From positions 18,523-82,522 of the forward strand of contig NZ_JAKZAM010000024.1 of the NCBI RefSeq assembly GCF_022538055.1: a stretch of 64,000 bases of DNA, given 5' to 3'. A program made the translations under genes and the position numbers. The DNA is from Cognataquiflexum nitidum. Lineage in GTDB: Bacteria > Bacteroidota > Bacteroidia > Cytophagales > Cyclobacteriaceae. The notes below the pieces were generated by a model. The model saw only the letters and a program-made list of their open reading frames with translations, did no database searches and was not told the DNA's origin. Below, in pieces: positions 17,414-26,748 of this stretch (position 1 is its first letter; the number at the start of each line of letters is the position of its first letter).

Positions 17414-18742
17414 ATGCTAACACTTTTGACCATTTTATTTGCCTTGGCATTGATACTGATTGCCATTGTCAAGTATGATATACATCCCTTTTTAGCGCTT
17501 TTTGTAGGAGCTATTCTCTATGGATTATTATCCGGGATGCCTGTGGATCTGATTCTCAAATCAATAACAGAGGGTTTTGGTGGAGTCTTGGGAAGTATTG
17601 GTTTGCTGATATTATTAGGGGTGATCATGGGTACTTTCTTGGAAAAAACAGGAGGGGCCTTGGTCATAGCAGAAAAGATACTTTCCTGGATTGGTGAAAA
17701 ATCCGTGACAGTAGCTATGTTGCTGAGTGGTTATATCCTCTCCATTCCGGTATTTGGCGACAGTACTTTCATTATGCTGAATCCCATCAGCAAATCCCTT
17801 TCGCTCAAAAGCAAAGTTCCCTATGCTGCGACAACCATTGCAGTAGCTTTGGGCGCGACTGCAAGTCATTCTCTTGTGCCGCCTACTCCAGGACCTATAG
17901 CCACTGCCGGGATATTGGAGGCAGACTTGGGCATGATCATATTTTGGGGTTTGATAGTGAGTTTGATTACTCTGATCCCAAGTTACTTTTTTATCAAGAG
18001 GGTTTGTTCGAAAATCCCCCTTGAAGCAAAAATAGCTGAGGTAGAAGTCGGAAAGACAATCCCAAAACCTCCAACCGCTTTCAATTCCTTCCTCCCCGTC
18101 ATAGTACCGCTTGTTTTGATTATTTTAGCTTCCATTGCCAAATATCCAACTCAGCCTTTTGGGGAAAATATGTTTACTACTGTAATCCTGTTTGTGGGTA
18201 GTCCGGTAATCGCTTTGCTGATAGGAGCATTTTTGTCTTTCACTTTACCGGCAAAGTTTGACAGGAAGTTATTATCCTCCTCGGGTTGGATCGGTGAGGC
18301 CATGTTGATTGCTGCACCTGTGATATTGATAACCGGTGCCGGAGGGGTTTTTGGCAAAATGCTTCAAAACTCAGGAATCGGTGACATGGTAAGCGCCAAT
18401 ATGAGCAGTGCCAATTGGGGGATCTTTCTTCCTTTCTTGATTGCCTTTGCCCTGAAAACTGCTCAAGGCTCCTCTACTGTGGCGATGATTACCACAGCTT
18501 CAATTATTGCGCCGCTTTTGGTGAGTTTGGGTCTGGATTCGGAGACAATGCGGGTGTTTGCGGCTTTGTCAATCGGTGCGGGCGCGATTGCGATTTCCCA
18601 TGCCAATGATAGTTTCTTTTGGGCAGTCACCCAACTTTCAGGTCTGACCATCAAGCAGGGAAATCAAACGCATAGCCTTGGAACACTCATCATGTCGGTT
18701 ACGGCGATTTCGGTGATTTATTTGATTACGCTTTTTGTGTAA
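17414..18742 (+). CDS. GntP-family gluconate/sugar acid:H+ symporter
   Basis: A 442-residue inner membrane permease with about 12-14 hydrophobic segments. The sequence matches the GntP family throughout: LFALALILIAIVKYDIHPF, GFGGVLGSIGLLILLGVIMG, SIPVFGDSTFIML, ATASHSLVPPTPGPIA, and AQGSSTVAMITTASIIAP near the C-terminus. Members carry gluconate, other aldonates, or glycerate with protons. Here it follows a sugar oxidoreductase gene on the same strand, so uptake of an oxidised sugar made in the periplasm is a reasonable reading. The specific substrate is not readable from sequence. Confidence 0.92.
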   Translation: MLTLLTILFALALILIAIVKYDIHPFLALFVGAILYGLLSGMPVDLILKSITEGFGGVLGSIGLLILLGVIMGTFLEKTGGALVIAEKILSWIGEKSVTVAMLLSGYILSIPVFGDSTFIMLNPISKSLSLKSKVPYAATTIAVALGATASHSLVPPTPGPIATAGILEADLGMIIFWGLIVSLITLIPSYFFIKRVCSKIPLEAKIAEVEVGKTIPKPPTAFNSFLPVIVPLVLIILASIAKYPTQPFGENMFTTVILFVGSPVIALLIGAFLSFTLPAKFDRKLLSSSGWIGEAMLIAAPVILITGAGGVFGKMLQNSGIGDMVSANMSSANWGIFLPFLIAFALKTAQGSSTVAMITTASIIAPLLVSLGLDSETMRVFAALSIGAGAIAISHANDSFFWAVTQLSGLTIKQGNQTHSLGTLIMSVTAISVIYLITLFV

Positions 18743-18743
18743 A

Positions 18744-18900
18744 GGACGGAAGACGGAAGACCGATGACCGATGTTACCAGATTTCTAGCATTTAAGCATG
18801 AAATGGATAGGATGATTTTGTTTTTTTACCTCTTACATTTCACCTCCCACCTCTTGATACTTCCTACATCCTCATTGAGAATTTTTCATTCTTCATTCCA
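18744..18900. repeat. Purine-rich intergenic repeat tract
   Basis: The plus strand opens with GGACGGAAGACGGAAGACC (18744-18762) followed by two GACCGATG-type units; the rest is a pyrimidine-rich series of ACCTC/TTCCTAC words on the plus strand (purine-rich on the minus strand). The same GGACGGAAGACGGAAG core recurs at 24465-24494 (inverted) and 26733-26748. It sits between two convergent genes. Confidence 0.55.
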
Positions 18901-18902
18901 AA

Positions 18903-19694
18903 TTAACGTGCTGTCCAGCCCCCATCGACAGTGAGCATCGATCCTACCATATAGGTTCCGGCATCACTAGCCAAAAACAAAGCCGATCCTTGAATTTCTT
19001 TCAGGTGGCCCCATCTGCCCAAGGCAGTGGCTCCCACCACAAATTTCTTTCCCTCTTCGGTATCTGCAATCGGCAAATTCATTTCTGTGAGAAATGGCCC
19101 TGGACAGATGGCATTGACCGTGATATTGAAAGGGGCCAATTCCAATGCCAAGGCGCGGGTCATTTGAACGACTGCACCTTTGCTTGAGGCATACGGTGTC
19201 CTGTTAGCAAGTCCTACCAATCCGAGCGTACTTGCCATGTTGATGATGCTGCCTTTGCCGGCTTTTTTCATAAATGGCGTCACAGCCCTGTTGCATAGCC
19301 ATGTTCCGGTGACGTTTACATCCATTACTTTTTTGAAATCCTCCTCACTCAGTTCGTCAATTGCACCACGGATATTGATCCCGGCGCTATTGATCAGGAT
19401 GTCTATCCTGCCAAATGCGGCCATGGCAGCATTGGCCATTTTTTCTGTCTGCTCCTTGGAAGACACATCTGCCGAAAAGGAAATGGCTTTGATACCGTAG
19501 GCTTTTTCCAATTCCAAGGCGGACTCTGCACCGACAGCCCCGTCCCGACTGACCAACATGATATTGGCCCCAGCCGAAGCCAATCCCGCAGCCATAGCCA
19601 AACCGAGCCCTTTGGACCCTCCGGTGATGATGGCAGCTTTGCCGCTCAGGTCAAAAAGTTTGATTCCGGGTAATTCACTGACTGAAGTATTCAT
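18903..19694 (-). CDS. SDR-family oxidoreductase, gluconate 5-dehydrogenase-like
   Basis: A 263-residue cytoplasmic short-chain dehydrogenase. The cofactor motif TGGSKGLG spans about residues 24-31, then SADV, INSAGI (NxAG type), the catalytic Ser in IINMASTLG, and YASSK with Y168 and K172. The C-terminus GSMLTVDGGWTAR is classical for the family. The closest-looking group is gluconate 5-dehydrogenase/2-deoxy-D-gluconate 3-dehydrogenase-like enzymes, which fits the nearby GntP permease, although the two genes are convergent. It is the last gene of a minus-strand set with the TIM-barrel protein and the CxxCH cytochrome. Substrate is inferred only. Confidence 0.88.
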   Translation of the reverse strand: MNTSVSELPGIKLFDLSGKAAIITGGSKGLGLAMAAGLASAGANIMLVSRDGAVGAESALELEKAYGIKAISFSADVSSKEQTEKMANAAMAAFGRIDILINSAGINIRGAIDELSEEDFKKVMDVNVTGTWLCNRAVTPFMKKAGKGSIINMASTLGLVGLANRTPYASSKGAVVQMTRALALELAPFNITVNAICPGPFLTEMNLPIADTEEGKKFVVGATALGRWGHLKEIQGSALFLASDAGTYMVGSMLTVDGGWTAR

Positions 19695-19736
19695 ATTTTT
19701 ATCTTAATTGAATGTTGATTAATTTTTTTTTGCAGT

Positions 19737-20840
19737 TTATTTACCAAGCCCCAATTTGCTCCTGCTGTACCGGAGACTGGTGAGTACATTGGATTCTTCA
19801 AAACCAAGCCGCTGCTCTGGTTCTAGGTTGCGTGTATAAGGCAACTCACCCGAAAAGGATTTTTCCCTTACCATTTTGAGAATTCCGGCAAGTTCAGGGC
19901 CCGATATGCTATCAAAGGTGGCCCAATATTCCTCCTCCAGACAAGGGATTTCCAATGGGTCGCGTGTGATCATTTCCAGATTGAAGGTAATTTTGGGGTT
20001 ATATTTCCTGCAGAGTTCGATCCCTTTTTTGAGGTCGACTATTCCTTCTCCAAGTGGAACCTCAGACAGTAAAAAGCCTTTGGAATAGGATTTGACGCCC
20101 ATATCCTTGATGTGGGTGGAAAATGAATAGGGAGCCAAAAGGTTGATAACATCTTCCGATTTTTCGAGAAGGGAATAATTGTTTCCAAAATCCAAAGTCA
20201 CCCCGATCCATTCGCTGTCCATTCCTTTGATGATTTCGACCAATTCAGCTGCGCGCCAGTCTTTGTGGTTTTCTACTGCCAATTTTATTTTATGCTTTCT
20301 TGCTATGGGTTCTGCCCATTGAAGGGAAATGATAGATTTGGCTTTGAAATCAAGAAATTCAGTGTCTGTTTTGAAATTTTCATATCTCCTCCCACTCAGG
20401 CAAACAGTCCTCAGGATTGTCGCTCCTGCTTCTTTGGCGGCCAAGACTTCTTTCTCAAATTTATCTAGATCTTCTTTAGACTTAGGTAGCCCTATACTTC
20501 CTTCCAAGTACATTCCAAGGTTTTCTCTTTGGTCCCTGACTTTTTTGGCAAAATCCGAGGTCCAGTTATTGACACCAACCTGTACACCACCTGCTCCGAT
20601 CTGATGGCAGTGTTTGATGAGTTGGAGGGCACTTTCAAAACCGGGATATTTTTCACTTGGGACTTTCGAATTCCACCTTGCACCATAGGAGTGTACTACG
20701 ATACCCATCGAAACCCCTTCAAAATTCATTGAAAAAGAAGGCAATGGAAAAGCCATCGCCAATGTTGCCAATCCTGTTTTTTTTAAGAAATCCCGTCTAT
20801 GAGGGGAAAAGGAGTTATTGTATTTGTCGGAGGATTTCAT
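19737..20840 (-). CDS. Tat-exported sugar phosphate isomerase/epimerase-like TIM-barrel protein
   Basis: A 367-residue xylose-isomerase-like TIM-barrel protein with a Tat-type signal (HRRDFLKKTGLATLAMAFPLP). Metal-site motifs are LAVENHKDWRAAELVEI, GVTLDFGNNYSLLE, STHIKDMGVKSY and TFNLEMITRDPLEIP, giving the Glu, Asp, His and Glu ligands of the fold. Exported members beside Gfo/Idh/MocA and cytochrome-like proteins are known in Bacteroidota and some act on 3-keto-glycosides; whether this one does is inference. It starts only 17 bases after the CxxCH protein stop and ends 42 bases before the SDR gene, which marks one operon. Confidence 0.87.
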   Translation of the reverse strand: MKSSDKYNNSFSPHRRDFLKKTGLATLAMAFPLPSFSMNFEGVSMGIVVHSYGARWNSKVPSEKYPGFESALQLIKHCHQIGAGGVQVGVNNWTSDFAKKVRDQRENLGMYLEGSIGLPKSKEDLDKFEKEVLAAKEAGATILRTVCLSGRRYENFKTDTEFLDFKAKSIISLQWAEPIARKHKIKLAVENHKDWRAAELVEIIKGMDSEWIGVTLDFGNNYSLLEKSEDVINLLAPYSFSTHIKDMGVKSYSKGFLLSEVPLGEGIVDLKKGIELCRKYNPKITFNLEMITRDPLEIPCLEEEYWATFDSISGPELAGILKMVREKSFSGELPYTRNLEPEQRLGFEESNVLTSLRYSRSKLGLGK

Positions 20841-20857
20841 CTTGGTGGGATGGGCTT

Positions 20858-23407
20858 CTAGTTAGGTTTGAGGACAGACAAGGAGTCGGTATGCTTGATA
20901 AGTTCAGGGGCGGTCCATGGATACACCCTTCCCTGCGAGGTATGACGGGTAGAGGAAACAGTTCTGCCACTGATGGCAGGAGCTTGGTTTCCCCATTCGT
21001 TTCGGATATAGGTCAATATCGCAGCGATGGAAGCATCATCCATGGTCGAATGTGATGGCATGACGGGAAGGATTTCCGGGGCGTCATATTTTTTTCCTGA
21101 AACTTCCAATGGACCTTCCATGCCATGGAGGAGGATGAGGGAAAGCCGGATTTCATCACCGATCACCCATTCCGAAGCAGCCAACGGCGGTCCCATCCTG
21201 TTGACTCCAGCGCCGTCCGAACCGTGACACCCTGCACAGGTTACCAGGTATTTTTGCCTGCCCAAAGCAAATTGTTGCATCCCTTTTTCATCAAGAGAAT
21301 TGGCTGACATTTCTAACAATTTTGGCGTATACCCCGGCCAAGAAAACATGGATTTCAGCATCTCTACTCTTGCAGGTTCGATCTTAAGGTCAGTTCTTTT
21401 AAGGAGTGGAGGTTCTTTTTTCAAAGCCAAAGGCCCTTTTGTTCCACTATTTGCTGCTTGGATGGCCATTCCGGTAAGAACGACCTGATGTTTCCAATCC
21501 GAATTCTCAGGAGAAGCATCCAATATTGTCAGCAGGCTTTCCAGTTCTTTTGGATCTCTTTTCCTGACAATGGAAACGGTCAGCATTTCCAGAAATATCT
21601 CTTTGGAAGGATCTGTTGTCGTCCAATTTTCAGATATCCATAACTTACCCAAGAAATCAAATTCTCGGTTACCCAAACTACTCATGACCGCATCCCTGAC
21701 CAATGCATTTTCCCCAAAGCGGGAAATTATTTTTTCCAATATTATGGAGGCATCCTCTGTATTCAGGGCATAAGCACTCAAAGCCATTTGCAGGGAAACT
21801 TCAATGGGAGCATCCATTACTTTGGAGGTTAATAATTGTCCGAGGTTCGTCTGTATGGTTTTATCTTGAGGTGCAAAAATTTCCAAAAGCCTGATAGCCG
21901 TTTTTTGTAGCAAAATGGATGGATCATCGAGTAAGTCGAAAAGCAAATCAGGCGTTATCAAACCCAAACCTTCCAAAGTCCAAAGTCCGTGGAACCTGCC
22001 CAATTCGGATTTTCCGTTTCGGGCCAAGTCTTCCAAATCCGATTTTATGGATACATCCTCCCGCTCGACCAAGAGTCTTTGGGCCATGTCCCTGTGCCAG
22101 CCATCAGGATGAGAAAGGCGCTGGATTAGGTCCATGGAGCTTTCTTTGGAAAGTTTTGGATTTGGGGAAGGTTCCCAATCTTCCGGAACAATCCGCCAGA
22201 TTCTGCCCAGATGAACCGGAAACACCAAGTCTCGCTTCAAGGTCTGCTCCCTCAAATAGGGGGTCACATAAGATCCATGTTGCACCATTCCCCTATACAT
22301 ATCAGCAATATACAATGCGCCATCCGGTCCAATAGTTGAATTAACAGGCCGGAAGCGTTCATCCGTGGAGGCCAAAAATTCTCTACCCGGGTTTGGATCA
22401 AAAGCCTCTAAGAATATACCATTTTGTTTGACGACGTTCCTTTTTACAAGGTTTCCTGCATTTTCACAGACAAAAGCATTCCCATAATATTCCTTTGGAA
22501 ATAATGTGCTCCTGAATACGAGTGGAGAGCATGCTGAAGTGAATTCAAGAAGTTTTCCCTCCTCGTCCAAAGTTCCGGGGATATAACCCCTGTTCACAGC
22601 AAGATTTGGCCTTATCGGAAATATCCGCCGGTCTATCGTCAGTCCATGGTCAATTCCGGTGGAAGGGGAGTGGTTTTTGTTTCGGGAAAGGTAATTGGCA
22701 GGAACGAGATCGGCATGCAGTTGGGACCAATTGTAATTGTAAAACAACCTTCCCTGATCGTCATGGCTGACACCCCATTGTCCCCGGGCTTCGGTGCTGT
22801 CCCGGACCCATTCTCCGCCTTGATTTCTGTACCGCAACTTTGACTTCACATTATAGTACCAGTTATCAATATTCCTCAAAAGGCCATTGTCGGAATGCTC
22901 GGGAATGCCATTTTGGGAATAAGTAGAGTCCAAAAGTACTTTTGAATCTGCCTTCAGGTCGCTATCCATGTCTTTTGTGATCCAAAGGGAATTGTTCTCA
23001 GCGACTAGGGCACCACCTTTTATAAGTCCCAAAGCCCTTGGCATGATGAGGCTGTCAAGGTAGATGGTGCTTTTGTCCATCACTCCGTCGCCATCTTCGT
23101 CCTCCAAAACAGAAATTCTACCGAGAGGTTGCTGCTCTTCAGTACCATCGATGTCGGTCATAAAACCCCTCATTTCGACCACCCAAAGCCTGCCATCTTC
23201 ATCGAATGTCAGGGCTATCGGATCCTGCACCATGGGTTCAGCCGCGACCAATTGTATTTTAAATCCCTTTTCGATTTCAAAAGTCTCGAGTTCTTCTTGG
23301 GGTGATTTTGGCGGTGAGGAATCTTCTGGAATAGGGGCCTTCCTTTCTGAGCATTGGCTCAGAATTACAATGGACAATAGGAGTAAATATTTTCGGAAAA
23401 TAGGCAT
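20858..23407 (-). CDS. PVC-type heme-binding CxxCH lipoprotein with sorbosone-dehydrogenase-like and HEAT domains
   Basis: An 849-residue lipoprotein started at the ATG giving MPIFRKYLLLLS; a longer frame to 23452 adds 15 residues before the signal. Lipobox SQCSE. The N-terminal half is a propeller of the membrane-bound dehydrogenase/L-sorbosone-dehydrogenase type (LTFDEDGRLWVVEMRG, EDEDGDGVMD, STIGPDGALYIADMYRG). A central helical part looks like HEAT repeats (HPDGWHRDMAQRLLVER). The C-terminus is a class I cytochrome c domain with CAGCH as the single heme site and GPPLAASEWVIGD after it. It could accept electrons from sugar oxidation in the periplasm. It is the first gene of the operon with the TIM-barrel and SDR genes. 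Confidence 0.9.
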   Translation of the reverse strand: MPIFRKYLLLLSIVILSQCSERKAPIPEDSSPPKSPQEELETFEIEKGFKIQLVAAEPMVQDPIALTFDEDGRLWVVEMRGFMTDIDGTEEQQPLGRISVLEDEDGDGVMDKSTIYLDSLIMPRALGLIKGGALVAENNSLWITKDMDSDLKADSKVLLDSTYSQNGIPEHSDNGLLRNIDNWYYNVKSKLRYRNQGGEWVRDSTEARGQWGVSHDDQGRLFYNYNWSQLHADLVPANYLSRNKNHSPSTGIDHGLTIDRRIFPIRPNLAVNRGYIPGTLDEEGKLLEFTSACSPLVFRSTLFPKEYYGNAFVCENAGNLVKRNVVKQNGIFLEAFDPNPGREFLASTDERFRPVNSTIGPDGALYIADMYRGMVQHGSYVTPYLREQTLKRDLVFPVHLGRIWRIVPEDWEPSPNPKLSKESSMDLIQRLSHPDGWHRDMAQRLLVEREDVSIKSDLEDLARNGKSELGRFHGLWTLEGLGLITPDLLFDLLDDPSILLQKTAIRLLEIFAPQDKTIQTNLGQLLTSKVMDAPIEVSLQMALSAYALNTEDASIILEKIISRFGENALVRDAVMSSLGNREFDFLGKLWISENWTTTDPSKEIFLEMLTVSIVRKRDPKELESLLTILDASPENSDWKHQVVLTGMAIQAANSGTKGPLALKKEPPLLKRTDLKIEPARVEMLKSMFSWPGYTPKLLEMSANSLDEKGMQQFALGRQKYLVTCAGCHGSDGAGVNRMGPPLAASEWVIGDEIRLSLILLHGMEGPLEVSGKKYDAPEILPVMPSHSTMDDASIAAILTYIRNEWGNQAPAISGRTVSSTRHTSQGRVYPWTAPELIKHTDSLSVLKPN

Positions 23408-23609
23408 GAACGGGTTTATTGCTATTCGAAGACAAATTTGATTTTCAAGCAATCAAGTCCCTGAAAACCAAAATGCAGCTCAAACCCAAGTTGCAATTTA
23501 TTCCCTTGATACACAAGCATCTTTTACAGAGGCGGACAAAAATCTGACATCTGGTAAAAAATAGAACAAAGGAATATTGAACCTAGTTTGCCCGGACTTT
23601 GAATCCTGT

Positions 23610-24308
23610 TTACAAACTATTTTTATCTATCAAACACTCCACATTGGGATGCATCCAAAGGAAAGATGCGGGACATTGTGTTGAAATTTTTCTTTCCAAA
23701 ATCTGTTTGATGGCTTCCTGTTTGCCTTTGCCTGTGATGAGAAATATTATTTTTCTTGTCTCAAGAATATCCTTCATGCCCACACACAATCCATAAGCCG
23801 GTTCCGGACCCTGGGACAATGCCGGGTCATGCTGTATCGTAGAGGGTGCCAAAACAGCTTTATGAAAATATGGCTGCAAAAAATCAGCAGGTTCGTTGAA
23901 AGCAATGTGGGCGTTTTTTCCCAATCCCAAAATACAAATGTCAAAAGGCCCTTGTTCGCTGATAAAGTTTTGCATTCCCGTGCACTCGGCCGCTACCGAT
24001 TCGGGTGCAGTATCAAATCCAACATACCTTTCAGCCGGGATTTCCAAAGGTTCCAACACATGTTTTTTGATGTAGGATTCGCAGGAATCAGGATGGGAGA
24101 GCGGAATGATTCCCCACTCGTCCATTTTGACGACGCGCATCCGCTCAAAGAGGGATTTATTTTTTGCCATTTCGGCATACATACCCGTAGGAGAATTTCC
24201 CGTAGCGGCACAAAACAACAGGTCTCTTTTTAGCAGAACTTCATCCATGACAAGTTTTGCAGCATATTGGCTTAGGGAATCGTAATTTTCAAGATAGGTG
24301 ATTTTCAT
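23610..24308 (-). CDS. NagB-like glucosamine/galactosamine-6-phosphate deaminase/isomerase
   Basis: A 232-residue cytoplasmic protein of the NagB/AgaI/6-phosphogluconolactonase fold. GNSPTGMY is the phosphate-binding loop, KMDEW carries the general-base Asp, and GLGKNAHIAFNEP holds the catalytic His and Glu, with Ala where NagB normally has Gly (GHIAFNEP). HPDSCESYI and AFNEPADFL look closer to galactosamine-6-phosphate isomerase-like members than to classical NagB. The reaction is probably deamination and isomerisation of an amino-sugar 6-phosphate. No NagA, kinase or amino-sugar transporter lies beside it, although the sialidase at 2.4 kb could feed such a pathway. It is about 200 bases upstream of, and codirectional with, the cytochrome operon. 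Confidence 0.82.
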   Translation of the reverse strand: MKITYLENYDSLSQYAAKLVMDEVLLKRDLLFCAATGNSPTGMYAEMAKNKSLFERMRVVKMDEWGIIPLSHPDSCESYIKKHVLEPLEIPAERYVGFDTAPESVAAECTGMQNFISEQGPFDICILGLGKNAHIAFNEPADFLQPYFHKAVLAPSTIQHDPALSQGPEPAYGLCVGMKDILETRKIIFLITGKGKQEAIKQILERKISTQCPASFLWMHPNVECLIDKNSL

Positions 24309-24464
24309 AATCCAAATCTATCAAAACCATCAATGAAATCAGAAAATCCAGGCAGGTAATTGCACATGATGGTTTCCTCTATTTTGATTTAATGAGTGTA
24401 CACAATTATGCCAGTAGATTGGATATCCATTTAAATTTTTGTCTGCAGACTGAAATATCCGGTA

Positions 24465-24494
24465 CATCGGTCTTCCGACTTCCGTCTTCCGTCC
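24465..24494 (-). repeat. Copy of the GGACGGAAG intergenic repeat
   Basis: On the minus strand the 30 bases open GGACGGAAGACGGAAG and end GACCGATG, matching the start of the 18744 tract with one inserted GTCGGAA unit. Confidence 0.6.
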
Positions 24495-24591
24495 CCATGA
24501 AGAAGAATATGGCGTTACTGGCAAAGAAGCGTATATCCATTTTTGATTTTCCCATTCAAGTATAAATTCTGGCAAAATTGGTTCAATTGGA

Positions 24592-24599
24592 TATATTTG
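24592..24599 (+). promoter_or_regulatory. Candidate -7 box for the GH127 gene
   Basis: TATATTTG is an exact TAnnTTTG match; TTCTG about 19 bases upstream (24568-24572) is a one-mismatch -33 candidate. It predicts a leader of roughly 100 bases. Confidence 0.4.
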
Positions 24600-24703
24600 T
24601 ATAGATGGCCAAAATCCATTGTCTGATTTGGATTTCTGTTTTTGATCCTTACAGAAATCCGTACACGGCCTTGCTTTCTGCTTCATATACAACACAAAAA
24701 AAC

Positions 24704-26674
24704 ATGAAAACCTACGTATTCCTGCTTTCTATCCTAATGCTTATTGTTTCTGAAAAAGCCATAAGCCAATCCGAATTGGTCAGGTTGACACCTGTCAGTT
24801 ACTCGGAAGTGACTATCACAGATGCTTTTTGGAAACCAAAACTGGAAAAAGTAGCCTCCACCGCCTTGCAGGTTTGTATTCAGCAAACTGAAATCGAGAC
24901 TGGCCGTATTCGGAATTTTGAGAAAGCTGCGAGAAAAACAGGGGAGACCCATGAAGGTATTTATTATGATGACAGTGATGTATATAAAGCCTTGGAGGCC
25001 ATTGCCTATTCCCTCAAAAACCAATCTGATCCTGCACTTGAAGCCAAGGCGGACGAATGGATCGATAAGATCGCCGCAGCGCAAGAGGCCGATGGCTATA
25101 TCAATACTTTTTACACCTTGACCGGATTGGAAAACAGGTGGAAAGACATGGACAAACACGAAGCATATTGCGCAGGGCACCTGATCGAGGCTGGTGTGGC
25201 TTATTACCAAACTACCGGAAAGAGAAAACTCCTGGATGTCGGTATCAAGATGGCCGACCATATTGATCAGACTTTCAGACAGGCCAATCGGCCTTGGGTA
25301 GTCGGCCATCAGGAGATCGAACTGGCTTTGGTCAAATTGTACAAGTTGACCGAAGAGGAAAGGTACCTCGAACTTTCTGATTGGTTTTTGGACCAAAGGG
25401 GCCGTGGCCATGGAGTAGGAGGGATCTGGGAAAACAAGCATTGGGGTCCCAAATATGCGCAAGATGACGTGCCTGTCAAGGAACAAAAAGAAATCACAGG
25501 ACATGCCGTCAGGGCCATGTATCTCTACACCGGTGCTGCAGATGTCGCCGCAGCAAAGAATGACGATGGGTATATGAATGCCATGAAAACAGTGTGGGAA
25601 GATGTGGTCTACCGCAACATGTACATCACAGGAGGGATAGGTTCCTCGGGTAGCAATGAGGGTTTTTCTGTCGATTTTGACCTGCCAAACGAAAGGGCTT
25701 ACAGTGAAACCTGCGCCTCGGTAGGGATGGTTTTTTGGAATCAGCGCATGAATTCCTTGGAAGGGGATTCCAAATACATCGATGTCTTGGAGAGGAGTCT
25801 TTACAATGCAGCCTTAGACGGTTTGAGTCTACAGGGCGACAGGTTCTTTTATGGAAATCCCTTGGCTTCCAATGGGCAACATTCCCGCAGGGCATGGTTC
25901 GGAACTGCCTGCTGCCCTTCCAATATTTCCCGATTAGTGGCTTCGGTGGGGGATTATATCTATGCTACTTCGGAAGATGGTATTTGGGTAAACTTATTTA
26001 TCGGAAGCAATACCAATATCCAAATGGGAAAGGTAAATGTTCCGGTGGAAATCAAAACCAATTTCCCGATGGATGGGGTGGTGAACATCGCCATGAATCC
26101 TGAGAAAAAAACCACCTACAGCCTCAATTTAAGGTTGCCGGGTTGGGCTAAGGAACAGCCTGTACCAGGTGATTTGTATCGATTCGAAGGTACAGCCAAA
26201 GAAAAATTCACTGTGACACTTAACGGTAAACCTGTGGAGTACACCCAGGAAAATGGATATATCACGATCTCCAGAAAATGGAGCAAAGGAGACATTGTCC
26301 AATATTCCTTGCCGATGGAAATCAGGAAAGTAAAATCAAGAAATGAAGTGGAAGCCAATCGTGACAGGATTGCTTTGCAAAGAGGACCTTTGGTTTATTG
26401 TGTGGAGGGTGCTGATAATGCCGGGAGGGCTTGGAACATTGTGGTTCCGGCGAATACCGAGTTTCAAGAAGTGGAATATCAGGTCTTGAATGAAAGGGTC
26501 ATGGCCATTCAGGCAAATGTGCCGGTGGTGACCGTTTCGGAGGATGGGTCCACTGTAAAAACCGAAACCAAAAGCATTACTGCCATTCCTTACTATACCT
26601 GGGCCAACCGAGGTCCAAATGAAATGCAGGTTTGGCTTCCGACCAAGGTAAAAGAACTTAAAGTGAATTATTGA
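24704..26674 (+). CDS. GH127-like beta-L-arabinofuranosidase
   Basis: A secreted 656-residue glycoside hydrolase. I start at ATG 24704, directly before the signal MKTYVFLLSILMLIVSEKAISQ; the frame upstream to 24605 is not convincing. The (alpha/alpha)6 barrel carries YSETCASVG, with Glu335 and Cys337, and GTACCPSN, with Cys403 and Cys404. These match the Cys3-Glu zinc site of GH127 beta-L-arabinofuranosidases, including spacing. The C-terminal beta-sandwich holds RLPGWAKEQPVP and ALQRGPLVYCVEG. It should release beta-L-arabinofuranose from plant or algal glycans or glycoproteins, though related GH146-type members have other arabinan targets. No arabinose catabolic genes lie next to it. Confidence 0.92.
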   Translation: MKTYVFLLSILMLIVSEKAISQSELVRLTPVSYSEVTITDAFWKPKLEKVASTALQVCIQQTEIETGRIRNFEKAARKTGETHEGIYYDDSDVYKALEAIAYSLKNQSDPALEAKADEWIDKIAAAQEADGYINTFYTLTGLENRWKDMDKHEAYCAGHLIEAGVAYYQTTGKRKLLDVGIKMADHIDQTFRQANRPWVVGHQEIELALVKLYKLTEEERYLELSDWFLDQRGRGHGVGGIWENKHWGPKYAQDDVPVKEQKEITGHAVRAMYLYTGAADVAAAKNDDGYMNAMKTVWEDVVYRNMYITGGIGSSGSNEGFSVDFDLPNERAYSETCASVGMVFWNQRMNSLEGDSKYIDVLERSLYNAALDGLSLQGDRFFYGNPLASNGQHSRRAWFGTACCPSNISRLVASVGDYIYATSEDGIWVNLFIGSNTNIQMGKVNVPVEIKTNFPMDGVVNIAMNPEKKTTYSLNLRLPGWAKEQPVPGDLYRFEGTAKEKFTVTLNGKPVEYTQENGYITISRKWSKGDIVQYSLPMEIRKVKSRNEVEANRDRIALQRGPLVYCVEGADNAGRAWNIVVPANTEFQEVEYQVLNERVMAIQANVPVVTVSEDGSTVKTETKSITAIPYYTWANRGPNEMQVWLPTKVKELKVNY

Positions 26675-26732
26675 AAAATATTTATTGGTTAGCCAATTTC
26701 CTGCCAATAGTCCGGTTTCTTTTAAATGAACG

Positions 26733-26748
26733 GGACGGAAGACGGAAG
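26733..26748 (+). repeat. Copy of the GGACGGAAG intergenic repeat
   Basis: Sixteen bases identical to the core at 18744 lie in the 199-base gap between the GH127 and FAD oxidase genes. Confidence 0.5.

Larger units (their letters stand above)
24309..24703. other. Intergenic region upstream of the GH127 gene
   Basis: No supported gene in these 395 bases. It contains an inverted copy of the GGAAG-rich repeat (24465-24494) and a candidate promoter for the GH127 gene (24592-24599). A 118-codon minus frame here is rejected. Confidence 0.55.

Noticed and set aside
24339..24695. 118-codon minus-strand frame before GH127
   Set aside because: It spans the GGAAG repeat and the putative GH127 promoter, has no family resemblance, and lacks a start context.
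24605..24703. N-terminal extension of the GH127 frame
   Set aside because: It places 33 residues before a clean signal peptide that begins with its own ATG.
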